64,000 nucleotides of DNA from Pseudomonas sp. WS 5079 (GCF_012985465.1 NZ_JAAQWN010000001.1:186001-250000); one strand, 5' to 3'; positions 39,746 to 49,503 are shown, numbered from the stretch's first letter. The notes: generated from the letters alone by a model not told the origin. Numbers and translations: made by a program.

Positions 39746-41158
39746 TTAAAGCCCCCATCGCTCAAGCTCAGGCGTGCGCCCGTCAAGTAAAAGCGAAGGC
39801 GCCATGGCGCTCGCTGTTTTCAGCAAGTGCATATCTGTAAATACCGGGCCTAGCAGCTGCACGCCAATCGGCATCTGGGCCTCATCGAATCCGGCGGGCA
39901 GGGCGATTGCCGGAGTGCCCAGGTAATTACTGGCTCGGCTGAACTTGCCAATACTGGCGTGATTGACGTCCTCGTCATCCAGGGGCAAGGCACCGTGGCT
40001 GCTGACAGGCATCAACAACACCCCAAATGAGCCGATCGCGCGGGTGAATGCCGCGGCTGCCGTTGCACGCTGCGCAACGGCGTGTTCGTAGGCATCACGG
40101 CTGATATCCGCACCCGCCAGGATTCGATTGCGCACCACCTTCCAGAGTAGCTGCGCGGGGTCATGGGCCAGGTGCCCAAACTCGCGATAGCCCTCATAAG
40201 CAATGATCATCGAGTTGCATTCGGAAAGCTGAGCGATATCCAACTCATCATTGGGAACCCAGCTTTCGAGCGTCCAGCCGGCCGCGTTCAGATTGCCCAA
40301 GGCCTGGTCCCATACCCGGCGGGTGCCAATGGACAGCGCACTGGGGAACGCACTCTGGTCCAGTACAAATACGGTGCCCGGCTTGGTGGGCACCCACTCA
40401 CTGGCAAGTTCAGCCTGAACCTTCAACCCATTGCCCGTATACGGGCTGGCAATGATGGCGGTGAGCGCATGCGCGTCGTTTACGTCGCGGGCGATTGGGC
40501 CCAGCACATCCAGGCTGGGAGCCAGTGGAACGACACCGTCCAGGCTGATGAGGCCGCTGGACGGTTTGAAGCCAACCAAATGATTAAGCGATGCGGGAGC
40601 TCGTATCGATCCGCCGGTATCGCCACCGACGGCAATCGGTACCAGTCCTGCTGCAACTGCAACCGCCGCGCCTGAAGAGGACCCGCCCGGGGCGCGATGC
40701 AACTTGGCGTCCCAGGGGTTCCAGGGCGTGCCTCGGGTCGGGTTCTGCCCGGATAAGCCGAAGGCAAATTCGGTCATCTGGGTCTTGCCGACGATAACCA
40801 TTCCCGCCGCCTGTAAACGTTGCGCGACGGCGCTGGTCGCGGAACTGATAGTGGTCAGGCGGCTTAACGAACCTGCCGAGGCCAGGGTGTTGGCGATTTC
40901 GATGTTGTCTTTGATGGCAACCGGCACGCCATGCAATGGGCTCAAGGGTTGGCCTGTATCGAGTGCACTGTCGGCGGCATCGGCGGCCGCCAAGGCTTGC
41001 TCTGCGAACACTATGGTGAAGGCGTTAAGCGCGCTGCTGCGTGCAATACGGTCCAGAAAGTATTGCGTGACGGCGCGCGAGGTGATCTGCCGGGTAGCGA
41101 TCAGATGGGCAATTTGCAGGGCAGTCTGGAAACAAAGGGCTTGGGATCGTTCGCACAT
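39746..41158 (-). CDS. Amidase-signature family hydrolase
   Basis: A 470-residue protein with the full amidase signature: Lys83 in PVAIKDN, the Gly/Ser-rich APGGSSSGAA (157-165, cis-Ser) and GGDTGGSIR (178-186, nucleophile Ser184). It hydrolyses an amide to acid and ammonia; the substrate is unknown. No signal peptide, so cytoplasmic. It lies 87 bases downstream of an MHS-type transporter in the same direction, which probably imports its substrate, and a divergent Lrp-type regulator lies beyond. Confidence 0.93.
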   Translation of the reverse strand: MCERSQALCFQTALQIAHLIATRQITSRAVTQYFLDRIARSSALNAFTIVFAEQALAAADAADSALDTGQPLSPLHGVPVAIKDNIEIANTLASAGSLSRLTTISSATSAVAQRLQAAGMVIVGKTQMTEFAFGLSGQNPTRGTPWNPWDAKLHRAPGGSSSGAAVAVAAGLVPIAVGGDTGGSIRAPASLNHLVGFKPSSGLISLDGVVPLAPSLDVLGPIARDVNDAHALTAIIASPYTGNGLKVQAELASEWVPTKPGTVFVLDQSAFPSALSIGTRRVWDQALGNLNAAGWTLESWVPNDELDIAQLSECNSMIIAYEGYREFGHLAHDPAQLLWKVVRNRILAGADISRDAYEHAVAQRATAAAAFTRAIGSFGVLLMPVSSHGALPLDDEDVNHASIGKFSRASNYLGTPAIALPAGFDEAQMPIGVQLLGPVFTDMHLLKTASAMAPSLLLDGRTPELERWGL

Positions 41159-41245
41159 AATTTCTGGATTCTAAGATTTGTGAGTCGGTATCCCCGTGTT
41201 CGACGGGCGTTGACGGGGATCGCATCGCGTTGTTCGAGCCAGTGC

Positions 41246-42538
41246 CTATTTCAGTGGTTTTCCGGCGGTCTCTGGCATTTTGATGAAGGTCAGAAGGGTG
41301 AGCGCGGCGCCTGCGAGCACGTAATAGAAGAACCAGCTCTCTTGGCCGTGGCTCTGCAGCCAGGTCAGCAGGTATGGCGTAGTACCGCCGAGCAAGGCCA
41401 CCATCAGGTTGTAGGGCGCACCAATACCGACGGCGCGAACGCTGCTCGGGAATTGTTCAGACATGATGGCTGGGGCGATCGAGGTATAAAGCGCGTAGAG
41501 CAACAGGCCGAACAGCTCCACCATCAGGATCGACGAGAACGTCGGCTGCATGTTGGTGATAATCGGGTAGAAGAACAGCAGGTAACCCAGGGCAAAAACG
41601 ATCAGTTGCGGCTTGCGCCCGAACTTGTCTGAGAGCATGCCGAACAGTGGGTGCACGAACATGAACGCAACCATGGCAACCGTATTTGCCGCAAAGGCTG
41701 TCGAGGACTCCACGTGCAGTGCTCGGATGGCATAGGTGGGGATGTAGATAACGAACAGGTAGAAGGCAAATGTGCTGAGGATCGAAAAGCCGACAATTCG
41801 CAGGGTCTCGCGCGGATAATCCCGTAGCAGGGTGCGTAGAGGTTGCTTCTCTACCTTTTTAGCCGGTTGCGAGGTGCAGGCTTCGGTTTCAGGCACCGAC
41901 ATACGCAGCCAAATACCAGCGACACCGCCCAAGGCACCGAGCAAGAACGGAATGCGCCAGCCGAACTCTCTCATTTGTTCGTCGGTGAGCAGGGTAGTAA
42001 GGGCCCAGCCGATCGCCGATGCGGTCAGAATGCCTGCGGCGGAACTGAAGAAGACAAAGCTGGAAAAGAAGCCGCGACGGTGGTCTGGCGCTAACTCGGC
42101 CAGGTAAGTAGAGGCCGACGCGTATTCACCGCCCAACGACAAACCCTGCATCAGTCGTGCAACCACCAGCAACACCGGCGCTAGCAGCCCGATCTGCTCA
42201 TAGGTGGGGGTAATGCCGATCATCAGTGAGCCGCCAGCCATCAACATGATGGTGACGCCCAATGCTGATTTGCGGCCATAGCGATCAGAGTAGATCCCCA
42301 GCGCCCAACCGCCGATGGGACGCATGAAGAAACCTACGGCGAAAATAGCGAAAGTCGCCAGCAGGGACGCCGTTTCGTCAGTTTTCGGAAAAAACTGTGT
42401 AGAAAAGAACACCGCGAACGACGCATAGATCGTCCAGTCGAACCACTCCACCGCGTTCCCAATGCTGCCAGCCGCAATTTTGCGCGCGATTGATACCTGC
42501 GGCTTTACCGCTTGGGACGTTTGAGTCGCATAATTCAT
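41246..42538 (-). CDS. MFS transporter, metabolite:H+ symporter (MHS) subfamily
   Basis: A 430-residue protein with about twelve membrane helices. The start GNAVEWFDWTIYASFAVFF, the DRYGRKSALG loop between helices 2 and 3, and RLMQGLSLGGEY in helix 4 are hallmarks of the ProP/KgtP/ShiA-like MHS group, which imports organic acids or betaines with protons. It is presumably co-transcribed with the amidase. Regulation by the divergent Lrp-type protein across 98 bases is likely. Confidence 0.93.
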   Translation of the reverse strand: MNYATQTSQAVKPQVSIARKIAAGSIGNAVEWFDWTIYASFAVFFSTQFFPKTDETASLLATFAIFAVGFFMRPIGGWALGIYSDRYGRKSALGVTIMLMAGGSLMIGITPTYEQIGLLAPVLLVVARLMQGLSLGGEYASASTYLAELAPDHRRGFFSSFVFFSSAAGILTASAIGWALTTLLTDEQMREFGWRIPFLLGALGGVAGIWLRMSVPETEACTSQPAKKVEKQPLRTLLRDYPRETLRIVGFSILSTFAFYLFVIYIPTYAIRALHVESSTAFAANTVAMVAFMFVHPLFGMLSDKFGRKPQLIVFALGYLLFFYPIITNMQPTFSSILMVELFGLLLYALYTSIAPAIMSEQFPSSVRAVGIGAPYNLMVALLGGTTPYLLTWLQSHGQESWFFYYVLAGAALTLLTFIKMPETAGKPLK

Positions 42539-42636
42539 TGGCTTGTGCCTTTGGTTTTTGAATTGTAATTATTTTTAGACATTTGCTGGTTTGTTTTGTT
42601 TTAATTTGGCCACTTGAGTGAAGGTATTGTAAGAAT

Positions 42637-43620
42637 ATGGTCTCGTCAACCGTTGAGTCGGATGAAAAAAGACATTTTGCGCTGGATGAAACCGATCTGG
42701 CCTGCCTGGTTGCACTACAGGCAAACCCCCGTGGCACTTGGCGGGATTTGAGTGCGTGCTGCGATGTGGCCGAGCGGACGCTTTCGCGTCGCCTGCAACG
42801 TTTGATGGACAGTGGATATATCCGGGTGATCGGCGAGCTTGATCCGGTTGTCGTCGGGAGTGGCCCGGTGCTGCATGCGTGGATTCGGGTAGCCGACGGG
42901 CGGCAGAAGGAAGTAGCGGAGCACTTGGCGCAACTGGCACAGACGCAGGTGGTGATGGCGACAACTGGAGAGTTCGACATCTTCACCGAGATCAATTTGC
43001 CGAATGTGGAAGCGCTGTCTGACATGGTGGTGCGAGCGTTGCCGCTGGTGCCGGGAGTAAGGCAGGTTCAATCGCAGGTGGTGCTCAGATCGTTCCGACG
43101 AGCGAGTCGCTGGCGGATTGACGGTTCGGTGCCTACTGAACCGGTGCTGGCCGGGCCTGTGAGCCTGAATGCCGATGAGATGCGGCTACTGGGCGCGTTA
43201 ATGCTCGATGGAAGGGCTAGCCTGGGCGTGCTTGCCCAAACCTGTGGCGTCAGTGAACCGAAGGTTCAGCGGATGCTGAGTGGGCTGGTCGACAGTAATG
43301 CCCTGACCTTTCGTGTGGAGCTCGAACCGCTGTTGGTTGGCTATGGGGTAGAGGCGATCCTGTCGTTACAAACCCGACCGGGTGCGGCAGATGGCATTGC
43401 CCTGGAGCTGGCAAAGGATGAGCACACGCGTTGCCTGTTCGGTACCAGCGGACGTTCGCAGTTGTTTTGGCATGTGTTGTGTCGTGATATTCATGATCTG
43501 TGGGCCGTTTCAACGGCGCGGATGGGGTCCCTGGAGGGGATCATTTCTTGTGAGACCAACACGGTGGTCAGAGCCTATAAAAGGGCAGGGCGAGTGCGTC
43601 GCGGGCTTATGGTTGAGTAG
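42637..43620 (+). CDS. Lrp/AsnC family regulator with tandem domains
   Basis: A 327-residue protein, about double the usual Lrp length. Two copies of the AsnC-type HTH are visible: LDETDLACLVALQANPRGTWRDLSACCDVAERTLSRRLQRL (16-56) and LNADEMRLLGALMLDGRASLGVLAQTCGVSEPKVQRML (176-213), each followed by a ligand-binding-like region. It is divergent from the MHS transporter/amidase pair and likely controls it in response to an amino acid-like ligand. A strong terminator follows. Confidence 0.88.
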   Translation: MVSSTVESDEKRHFALDETDLACLVALQANPRGTWRDLSACCDVAERTLSRRLQRLMDSGYIRVIGELDPVVVGSGPVLHAWIRVADGRQKEVAEHLAQLAQTQVVMATTGEFDIFTEINLPNVEALSDMVVRALPLVPGVRQVQSQVVLRSFRRASRWRIDGSVPTEPVLAGPVSLNADEMRLLGALMLDGRASLGVLAQTCGVSEPKVQRMLSGLVDSNALTFRVELEPLLVGYGVEAILSLQTRPGAADGIALELAKDEHTRCLFGTSGRSQLFWHVLCRDIHDLWAVSTARMGSLEGIISCETNTVVRAYKRAGRVRRGLMVE

Positions 43621-43645
43621 TGTCCAGGCCTGCCTCCCAGCCAGC

Positions 43646-43677
43646 AAAAATAATCCCCGAAACCGGGGATTATTTTT
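43646..43677. terminator. Bidirectional intrinsic terminator
   Basis: AAAAATAATCCCCG at 43646-43659 pairs with CGGGGATTATTTTT at 43664-43677 around a four-base loop. A and T runs flank the GC stem on both sides, so it works for the regulator gene and for the PQQ dehydrogenase gene converging from the right. Confidence 0.92.
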
Positions 43678-43697
43678 AGACGGCACTAACCAACGAT

Positions 43698-46136
43698 TTA
43701 TGGTTTATCGGCGCTCTCTGGCAGCGCATACGCAATGATGTAGTCACCCACATCCGGCGAATGGCTCATGCCACCCGCCGAGATCACCACATACTGCTTG
43801 CCGGTGGCCGGTGACTTGTAGATCAGCGGTGCCGCAACCGCACCCACTGGCAGGCGGGCTTTCCACACCTCTTTACCGGTGGCCGACTCAAGAGCCCGCA
43901 GGTAGTAGTCCTGGGTGCCGGCAAAGAACACCAGCCCCGAGGCCGTCGAGGTCGGGCCCCCCAGCGTTGGCATGCCCAGCGGGATCGGCAGGTGGGTTTT
44001 GATACCCAGCGGGCCGGTATCCTGCACGGTGCCCAACGGAACCTGCCAGACCAGTTTCTGCGTGTTCAGGTCGATGGCACTCATGCTGCCAAATGGCGGG
44101 GTGTTGCACGGCACGCCCAGGGGCGACTGGAGGATGTCGATTTTCACCCCACCATAGATGCCGGCAACTTGTGGGCGAATGGTGCCCATGAAGCCAGGCA
44201 CTTCATCGGTCGAGACTTTGAACTTCTTGGTGTTTTCCTTGGTAACCAGCGCCATGCGCAAAGGGACGCGCATGTCGTTGACGAACATCATGCCGGTGTT
44301 TTCGTCGATAGAGATGCCACCCCAGTTCATGCCGCCCAGCAAGCCCGGCCATTCGATGTAGGGCTTTTCAGTTGGCGGGGTGAAGGGCCCTACGTAAACG
44401 GAGTCCTTGAACATGATCCGGCAGTACAGTTGGTCGAAGGTGCTTACGCCCCACATGGACTTTTCGGTCAGTGGCTCGGCACCAATCACCGGCATGCCTA
44501 CCGAATGGGGTTGCGTCGGCGACAGGTGCTCGCCTTCGGCCGCTGGCGAAGTAGGCACCGCCCGCTCCTGAACTTCAGTGACCGGTTGGCCGGTGCGGCG
44601 ATCCAGGACAAAGATATTGCCGGTTTTGGTGGTCTGGATGAGCACCGGTGTTTTTTCGCCCTGGGCGTTCTTGATGTCGTACAGCACAGGTTGGGAGGGT
44701 AGGTCGTAGTCCCACACATCATGGTGAACGGTCTGGTAAACCCATTGGGTTTTGCCGGTCGAAGCATCGACGGCGACGACAGCCGAGCCATACTTTTCCT
44801 TGGCCTGGTTGCGGTCGCCACCCCAATAGTCAGGCGGACCGTTACCGGTGGGCAGGTAGACCAGGTTCAATGCCTTGTCGTAGGTAGGAATGGTCCAGAC
44901 ATTGGGGGTTTCCAGGGTGAACTCTTGGTCGCCAGCGGTTGCATCCTGGCCCTCAGGCGCACCAATGTCCCATGCCCACACCAGCGCGCCGGTCAGCACG
45001 TCGAAGGCACGCACAGCGCCAGAAGGCTCTTTGGCGACGATGTCACGCACCCAGCCGCCGACCACGGTGAGATGGCCCATGACCACCGGCAGGGATGTGG
45101 GGTGATAGCGCTTGCTGTTCTCGGTCGGGCCCATGCCTTTTTTCAGGTCGACGTAACCCTTGTCGCCAAAGTTCGCGCACAGGCTGCCGGTGTGCGCATC
45201 AAGGGCAAACAAACGGGCATCCACAGACGACACCAGAATGCGCTGACGGCATTGTTGCTGGTCGCCGTACGACGTTTTGACTTCAGCGCTCAGACTGTCG
45301 TCCTTATCGATGTCGTAATAGCCCACGCCACGGCAAGTTACGTGCTCTGCGCTGCTGGCATGGGGATCGAACTTCCAGATCGGCTTGCCAGTATCGCCGT
45401 CGAGGGCGGTGATCAGGTTTTCCGGCGTGCACGAATACAAGACGTTGCCGATCTGCAGCGGAGTGTTTTCGTCCACACCGGCGCCGCCCCCTGTGGTTCT
45501 GCGGCCGGTTCGGTAGATCCAGGCAACTTGCAGGTCCTTGACGTTTTGCGGGGTGATTTGGTTGAACGGCGCAAAGCGGGTGCCTGATGCACTACGGCCA
45601 AAGGATGCCCAGTTTTCGGACGCCGAGGCGGGCTCCGTGGGTGCGGGCGCAGCCTTCGCGGCGACTGGATTGGAAATCGCACCGTGCGGATAGAACGCCG
45701 CCACAAACGTTGCGATCAGCCCCGCAAACACAACGAGCCCCATGCCGTTGGCCAAACGCCGGGCGCGTGATGAAGTGGTTGGGAACGTAGCGCCGACCCA
45801 CAGGCTGAGCGCCAGGACAATTGCCGGAACGACCAGGCGCGGCAGCAGTTCCCAGTAACTGAACTGGCCCACTTCGTAAAACGCCCAGGCACAGGTTGCC
45901 AAGGCGATGATGACTGAAAGGGCAAGGCCTATCCCTTTGCGCAAGAACATCAGCGCCGCCAGCAGCAAATACGCCAGCCCCGCGATCAAGTAGTAACTCG
46001 AGCCGCCCAGCGCAACCAGTTTGAAACCGCCGTAAATCATTGCCAGCGCTACGAGCAGCACAAGCAAGCAAAACAGCACCCTCGCGGTCGTGCCAAGTGC
46101 AACTTTGCGAGTTTTGGGTTGATGATCATCCGTCAT
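43698..46136 (-). CDS. Membrane-bound PQQ-dependent dehydrogenase (glucose/quinate/shikimate family)
   Basis: An 812-residue protein. Five membrane helices lie in residues 15-155. The periplasmic eight-bladed propeller follows from about residue 175 (WASFGRSASGTRFAPFNQITPQNVKDLQVAWIY), with repeated W-type blades (TGKPIWKFDP, TGALVWAWDIG, TGKTQWVYQT, TGKEVWKAR). It oxidises a sugar or cyclic polyol in the periplasm and passes electrons to ubiquinone. Length and layout match the Gcd/QuiA group. The N-terminal membrane region differs from the Gcd I remember from fluorescent pseudomonads, so quinate or another substrate is possible. It is monocistronic. Confidence 0.92.
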   Translation of the reverse strand: MTDDHQPKTRKVALGTTARVLFCLLVLLVALAMIYGGFKLVALGGSSYYLIAGLAYLLLAALMFLRKGIGLALSVIIALATCAWAFYEVGQFSYWELLPRLVVPAIVLALSLWVGATFPTTSSRARRLANGMGLVVFAGLIATFVAAFYPHGAISNPVAAKAAPAPTEPASASENWASFGRSASGTRFAPFNQITPQNVKDLQVAWIYRTGRRTTGGGAGVDENTPLQIGNVLYSCTPENLITALDGDTGKPIWKFDPHASSAEHVTCRGVGYYDIDKDDSLSAEVKTSYGDQQQCRQRILVSSVDARLFALDAHTGSLCANFGDKGYVDLKKGMGPTENSKRYHPTSLPVVMGHLTVVGGWVRDIVAKEPSGAVRAFDVLTGALVWAWDIGAPEGQDATAGDQEFTLETPNVWTIPTYDKALNLVYLPTGNGPPDYWGGDRNQAKEKYGSAVVAVDASTGKTQWVYQTVHHDVWDYDLPSQPVLYDIKNAQGEKTPVLIQTTKTGNIFVLDRRTGQPVTEVQERAVPTSPAAEGEHLSPTQPHSVGMPVIGAEPLTEKSMWGVSTFDQLYCRIMFKDSVYVGPFTPPTEKPYIEWPGLLGGMNWGGISIDENTGMMFVNDMRVPLRMALVTKENTKKFKVSTDEVPGFMGTIRPQVAGIYGGVKIDILQSPLGVPCNTPPFGSMSAIDLNTQKLVWQVPLGTVQDTGPLGIKTHLPIPLGMPTLGGPTSTASGLVFFAGTQDYYLRALESATGKEVWKARLPVGAVAAPLIYKSPATGKQYVVISAGGMSHSPDVGDYIIAYALPESADKP

Positions 46137-46576
46137 TTTTTTAATACGTTCCGTTAGTCAATGGAAAGTGCACGCAATCAATGTGCAGGGGGCAAGGCAT
46201 TCAATCGGCAGCAGGCAGTCGCGCTGATCGGGGCTGGCAGGGAGGGAGTAGTCAATCGACGCGGGCGCCGCCGAGGGCTCTAGGAAAGGGAGTTTGGCGT
46301 TGGATCGCCTTATAAGCGATAGCGCGTTATGGCTGCCTGGAAATTGCGCGCAGTTTAGGCGCAGGGTTTTTCCGGATAAATACTCAAGGTAGAAAAGCAT
46401 TATTGATGAAACAGTAACAATAGACTGCATGCGCTGCGTGATCGCCGGCCTGGTGCGGACTACCGAGTCGCGAAAAGCTCACCATACCTTAAGGGTATCC
46501 ATGTAGACCTTATCCATATTGGACGCTCGCGACATCACGCCTCAGCCTGAGGCCAATAACTATAAAGAGGCGCACC
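46137..46576. other. 440-base intergenic region between PQQ dehydrogenase and benR
   Basis: No credible gene lies here; a 90-codon minus-strand frame (46158-46430) lacks a ribosome site and coding character. The region must hold the divergent promoters. Near benR a partial direct repeat (ACCTTA at 46492 and again 21 bases later, each followed by TATCCAT-like sequence) resembles the spacing of AraC-family half-sites. Confidence 0.5.
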
Positions 46577-47524
46577 ATGACCGTGCTATTGAGTGAGCGC
46601 AGCCAGATTTTCCAGGGCGCCGATGCCTACGCCGTGTCGGACTATGTCAACCAGCACGTGGGCAACCACTGTATCCGTCTGCCGCCCAAGGGCCGGCCCA
46701 TGGCGAGTATCAGCCACCGGACCTTTTCCAGCCTGGACCTGTGCCGTATCAGCTATGGGGCGCCGGTGCAGGTGACGTCGGTGGCGCTGGAAACGATCTA
46801 TCACTTGCAGATCCTGCTGAGCGGGCACTGCCGCTCCAATTCCCGGGGCAACGCGCAGGTCTTCGGGCCGGGGGAGATCCTGCTGATCAATCCGGATGAC
46901 CCGGTGGACCTGACCTATTCCGCCGACTGCGAAAAATTCATCATCAAGTTGCCGGTGCGCCTGCTGGAAAATGCTTGCCTGGCGCAGCACTGGACGCTGC
47001 CACAACCGGGTATTCGTTTTGCGACGGCGCGCCATGCGCTGAGTGAAATGGACGGTTTTCTGCAGTTACTGGGGCTGATCTGCCATGAGGCGGAAAACGC
47101 CGTCGAGCCGCAAGTGCAGGACCTGTATGAGCGGATTGTCGCCAACAAGCTGTTGGCGCTGCTGGCCAGCAATGTGTTGCGGGTGGTGCCCCAGGCGGCG
47201 CATGGCGGTGGTTTCGAGGCGGTGCGCGAGTTTATCGAGGAGCACCTGGGCGAGGACATCGGTATCGAGCAATTGATGGCGGTGGCCAAGGTCAGCGAGC
47301 GGTCGCTGTATAGCCTGTTTGCGCGCCAGGTCGGCCTGTCGCCCCGTGATTATGTGCGCCGGCGCAAGCTGGAGCGGGTGCATGCGCGTTTGCAACTGAG
47401 CAGTGCGCGCAGTGTGACGGAAGTGGCGCTGGACCATGGCTTCATGCACCTGGGGCGGTTCTCCGAGGCCTATCGCAAACGCTTTGGCGAGCTGCCTTCG
47501 CAGACCTGGAAGCGCCATCGCTAA
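46577..47524 (+). CDS. benR: BenR, AraC/XylS-family activator of benzoate genes
   Basis: A 315-residue protein with AGAGG before ATG 46577. The N-terminal half is the XylS/BenR-type sensing domain (cupin-like, GPGEILLINPDDPVDLTYS). Residues 215-312 hold two AraC-type HTHs (IEQLMAVAKVSERSLYSLFARQVGLSPRDYVRRRKLERV.. SVTEVALDHGFMHLGRFSEAYRKRFGELP). It is encoded directly upstream of benABCD and ends six bases before a BenR/XylS-type site. Benzoate is the expected effector. Its place and target site separate it from the related AntR. Confidence 0.92.
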   Translation: MTVLLSERSQIFQGADAYAVSDYVNQHVGNHCIRLPPKGRPMASISHRTFSSLDLCRISYGAPVQVTSVALETIYHLQILLSGHCRSNSRGNAQVFGPGEILLINPDDPVDLTYSADCEKFIIKLPVRLLENACLAQHWTLPQPGIRFATARHALSEMDGFLQLLGLICHEAENAVEPQVQDLYERIVANKLLALLASNVLRVVPQAAHGGGFEAVREFIEEHLGEDIGIEQLMAVAKVSERSLYSLFARQVGLSPRDYVRRRKLERVHARLQLSSARSVTEVALDHGFMHLGRFSEAYRKRFGELPSQTWKRHR

Positions 47525-47530
47525 GCGGCT

Positions 47531-47593
47531 CGCGCCAGCCGGATACTGATGTGCAGGAAGCGGATATTGAGGAGTGGGAGGAGCACGTACGGT
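47531..47593 (+). promoter_or_regulatory. benA promoter with tandem BenR/XylS-type boxes
   Basis: Box 2, TGCAGGAAGCGGATA (47552-47566), is a perfect TGCA-N6-GGNTA site. Box 1 (CGCGCCAGCCGGATA, 47531-47545) keeps GGATA exactly 21 bases upstream. A -10-like TACGGT follows at 47588-47593 with 21 bases between, the same geometry I recall for the Pm promoter (-10 TAGGCT). This strongly supports direct BenR activation. Confidence 0.8.
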
Positions 47594-47631
47594 GAGGGCG
47601 CCTGATACAAGAACAACGGAGGGCCTGCCCC

Positions 47632-49008
47632 ATGACCACTACACTCGACCGCCTCGCTGCACAATTGCGCGAGTCCGTTCAGGAAGATCCCGCTACCGGG
47701 GTATTTCGCTGCCGCCGCGACATTTTTACCGACCCCGACCTGTTCGCCCTGGAGATGCAGCACATCTTCGAAGGCGGCTGGCTGTACCTGGCCCATGAAA
47801 CCCAGGTGCCGGCAATCAACGACTACTACACCACCTGGATCGGCCGCCAGCCGGTGGTCATCACCCGCGACAAACAGGGTACTTTGCATGGCCTGGTCAA
47901 CGCCTGTGCCCACCGTGGCGCCATGCTCTGCCGGCGCAAACAGGGCAACAAGGGCTCATTTACCTGCCCATTCCACGGCTGGACCTTCAGCAACGCCGGC
48001 AAGCTGCTCAAGGTCAAGGACGGCAAGACCGGCGCCTACCCGGACAGCTTCGACTGCGACGGCTCCCACGACCTCACGCGCCTGGCGCGCTTTGAAAACT
48101 ACCGTGGCTTTCTGTTCGGCAGCCTCAGCGAGGCGGTGCCGCAACTGAGTGATTACCTGGGCGAGACCCGGGTCATCATCGACCAGATGGTCGACCAGGC
48201 CCCCCTGGGCCTGGAGGTGCTGCGCGGCAGTTCCTCGTATGTCTACGACGGCAACTGGAAGCTGCAGATCGAGAACGGCGCAGACGGTTACCACGTCAGC
48301 TCCGTGCACTGGAACTACTCGGCGACCATGGGCCGGCGCAACTACGAGGCCGAAGGCACGCGCACGGTCGATGCCAATGGCTGGTCGAAAAGCCTGGGCG
48401 GCGTCTACGCCTTCGATCACGGGCATATCCTGCTGTGGACGCGCCTGCTCAACCCCGAGGTGCGCCCGGTGCATGCCCACCGCGCAGCACTGGCCGAGCG
48501 CCTGGGCCAGGCGCGTGCGGACTTTATCGTCGACCAGACCCGCAACCTGTGCCTCTACCCCAATGTGTACCTGATGGATCAGTTCTCCACGCAGATCCGT
48601 GTGGTGCGGCCCCTCGCGGTGGACAAGACCGAAGTGACGATCTATTGCATGGCGCCGATTGGCGAAAGTGCCGAGGAGCGGGCAACGCGGATCCGCCAGT
48701 ACGAAGACTTCTTTAACGTCAGCGGCATGGGCACGCCGGATGACCTGGAAGAGTTCCGCGCCTGCCAGACCGGCTACCAGGGCGCGACCACCCTGTGGAA
48801 TGACCTGAGCCGTGGCGCCAAGCAGTGGGTGGAAGGGGCCGACGACAACGCCAGGGCCATGGGCATGCACCCGCAATTGAGCGGGGGCAAAACCGAAGAC
48901 GAAGGCTTGTTCGTGCGCCAGCATGCGCATTGGGCCGCAAGCCTGCAGCGTGCAATAGAACGTGAACAGCAAGGCCTGATCGCCAGCGACCGGGAGGTGC
49001 AGCCATGA
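47632..49008 (+). CDS. benA: Benzoate 1,2-dioxygenase alpha subunit
   Basis: A 458-residue protein preceded by GGAGGG. The Rieske motif CAHRGAMLC..TCPFHGW supplies Cys92, His94, Cys112 and His115. NGADGYHVSSVH supplies the mononuclear iron ligands His221 and His226 with bridging Asp218. With the beta subunit it forms the oxygenase that turns benzoate into the cis-1,2-dihydrodiol carboxylate in the cytoplasm. The anthranilate dioxygenase AntA is similar, but a following benD-type dehydrogenase and BenR-type control favour benzoate. Confidence 0.93.
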   Translation: MTTTLDRLAAQLRESVQEDPATGVFRCRRDIFTDPDLFALEMQHIFEGGWLYLAHETQVPAINDYYTTWIGRQPVVITRDKQGTLHGLVNACAHRGAMLCRRKQGNKGSFTCPFHGWTFSNAGKLLKVKDGKTGAYPDSFDCDGSHDLTRLARFENYRGFLFGSLSEAVPQLSDYLGETRVIIDQMVDQAPLGLEVLRGSSSYVYDGNWKLQIENGADGYHVSSVHWNYSATMGRRNYEAEGTRTVDANGWSKSLGGVYAFDHGHILLWTRLLNPEVRPVHAHRAALAERLGQARADFIVDQTRNLCLYPNVYLMDQFSTQIRVVRPLAVDKTEVTIYCMAPIGESAEERATRIRQYEDFFNVSGMGTPDDLEEFRACQTGYQGATTLWNDLSRGAKQWVEGADDNARAMGMHPQLSGGKTEDEGLFVRQHAHWAASLQRAIEREQQGLIASDREVQP

Positions 49009-49493
49009 GCCTGTCCCGTGACTGCCTGCTGGACTTTCTGTACCGCGAGGCGCGCCTGCTGGATGACCGCCAGTGGGATGAGTGGCTGGCGTGTTATTCG
49101 CCCAAGGTGCAATTCTGGATGCCCGCCTGGGACGACTACGACACCCTCACCGAAGACCCGCAACGCGAAATCTCGCTGATCTACTACCCCAGCCGCGATG
49201 GCTTGGAAGACCGCATCTTCCGGATCAAGACCGAACGCTCCAGCGCCAGCACGCCCGAGCCGCGCACCGTGCACTTGCTCTGCAACCTCGAAGTGCTGGC
49301 CGACGATGGCGCCCAGGTGCAACTGCGTTTCAACTGGCACACCCTCAGCCACCGCTACAAGACCACCGACAGTTATTTCGGCACCTCCTTCTATAGCCTG
49401 GACATCCGCGGCGAGCAGGCGCTGATCACGCACAAGAAGGTGGTGCTGAAAAACGATTACATCCACCAGGTCATCGACATCTACCACATCTGA
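49005..49493 (+). CDS. benB: Benzoate 1,2-dioxygenase beta subunit
   Basis: A 162-residue protein overlapping benA by four bases, with GGAGG upstream. The start (LLDFLYREARLLDDRQWDEWLACYSPKVQFWMPAWDD) is the classic small-subunit pattern with an NTF2-like fold. It structures the alpha3beta3 oxygenase and has no cofactor of its own. Confidence 0.94.
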   Translation: MSLSRDCLLDFLYREARLLDDRQWDEWLACYSPKVQFWMPAWDDYDTLTEDPQREISLIYYPSRDGLEDRIFRIKTERSSASTPEPRTVHLLCNLEVLADDGAQVQLRFNWHTLSHRYKTTDSYFGTSFYSLDIRGEQALITHKKVVLKNDYIHQVIDIYHI

Positions 49494-49503
49494 GGACACC
49501 GCC

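Noticed and set aside
46158..46430. 90-codon minus-strand frame upstream of the PQQ dehydrogenase
   Set aside because: No ribosome site and no protein-like pattern; the region fits promoters instead.
47956..48972. Long minus-strand frames over benA and benABCD
   Set aside because: Antisense to genes with intact Rieske, ferredoxin and SDR motifs.
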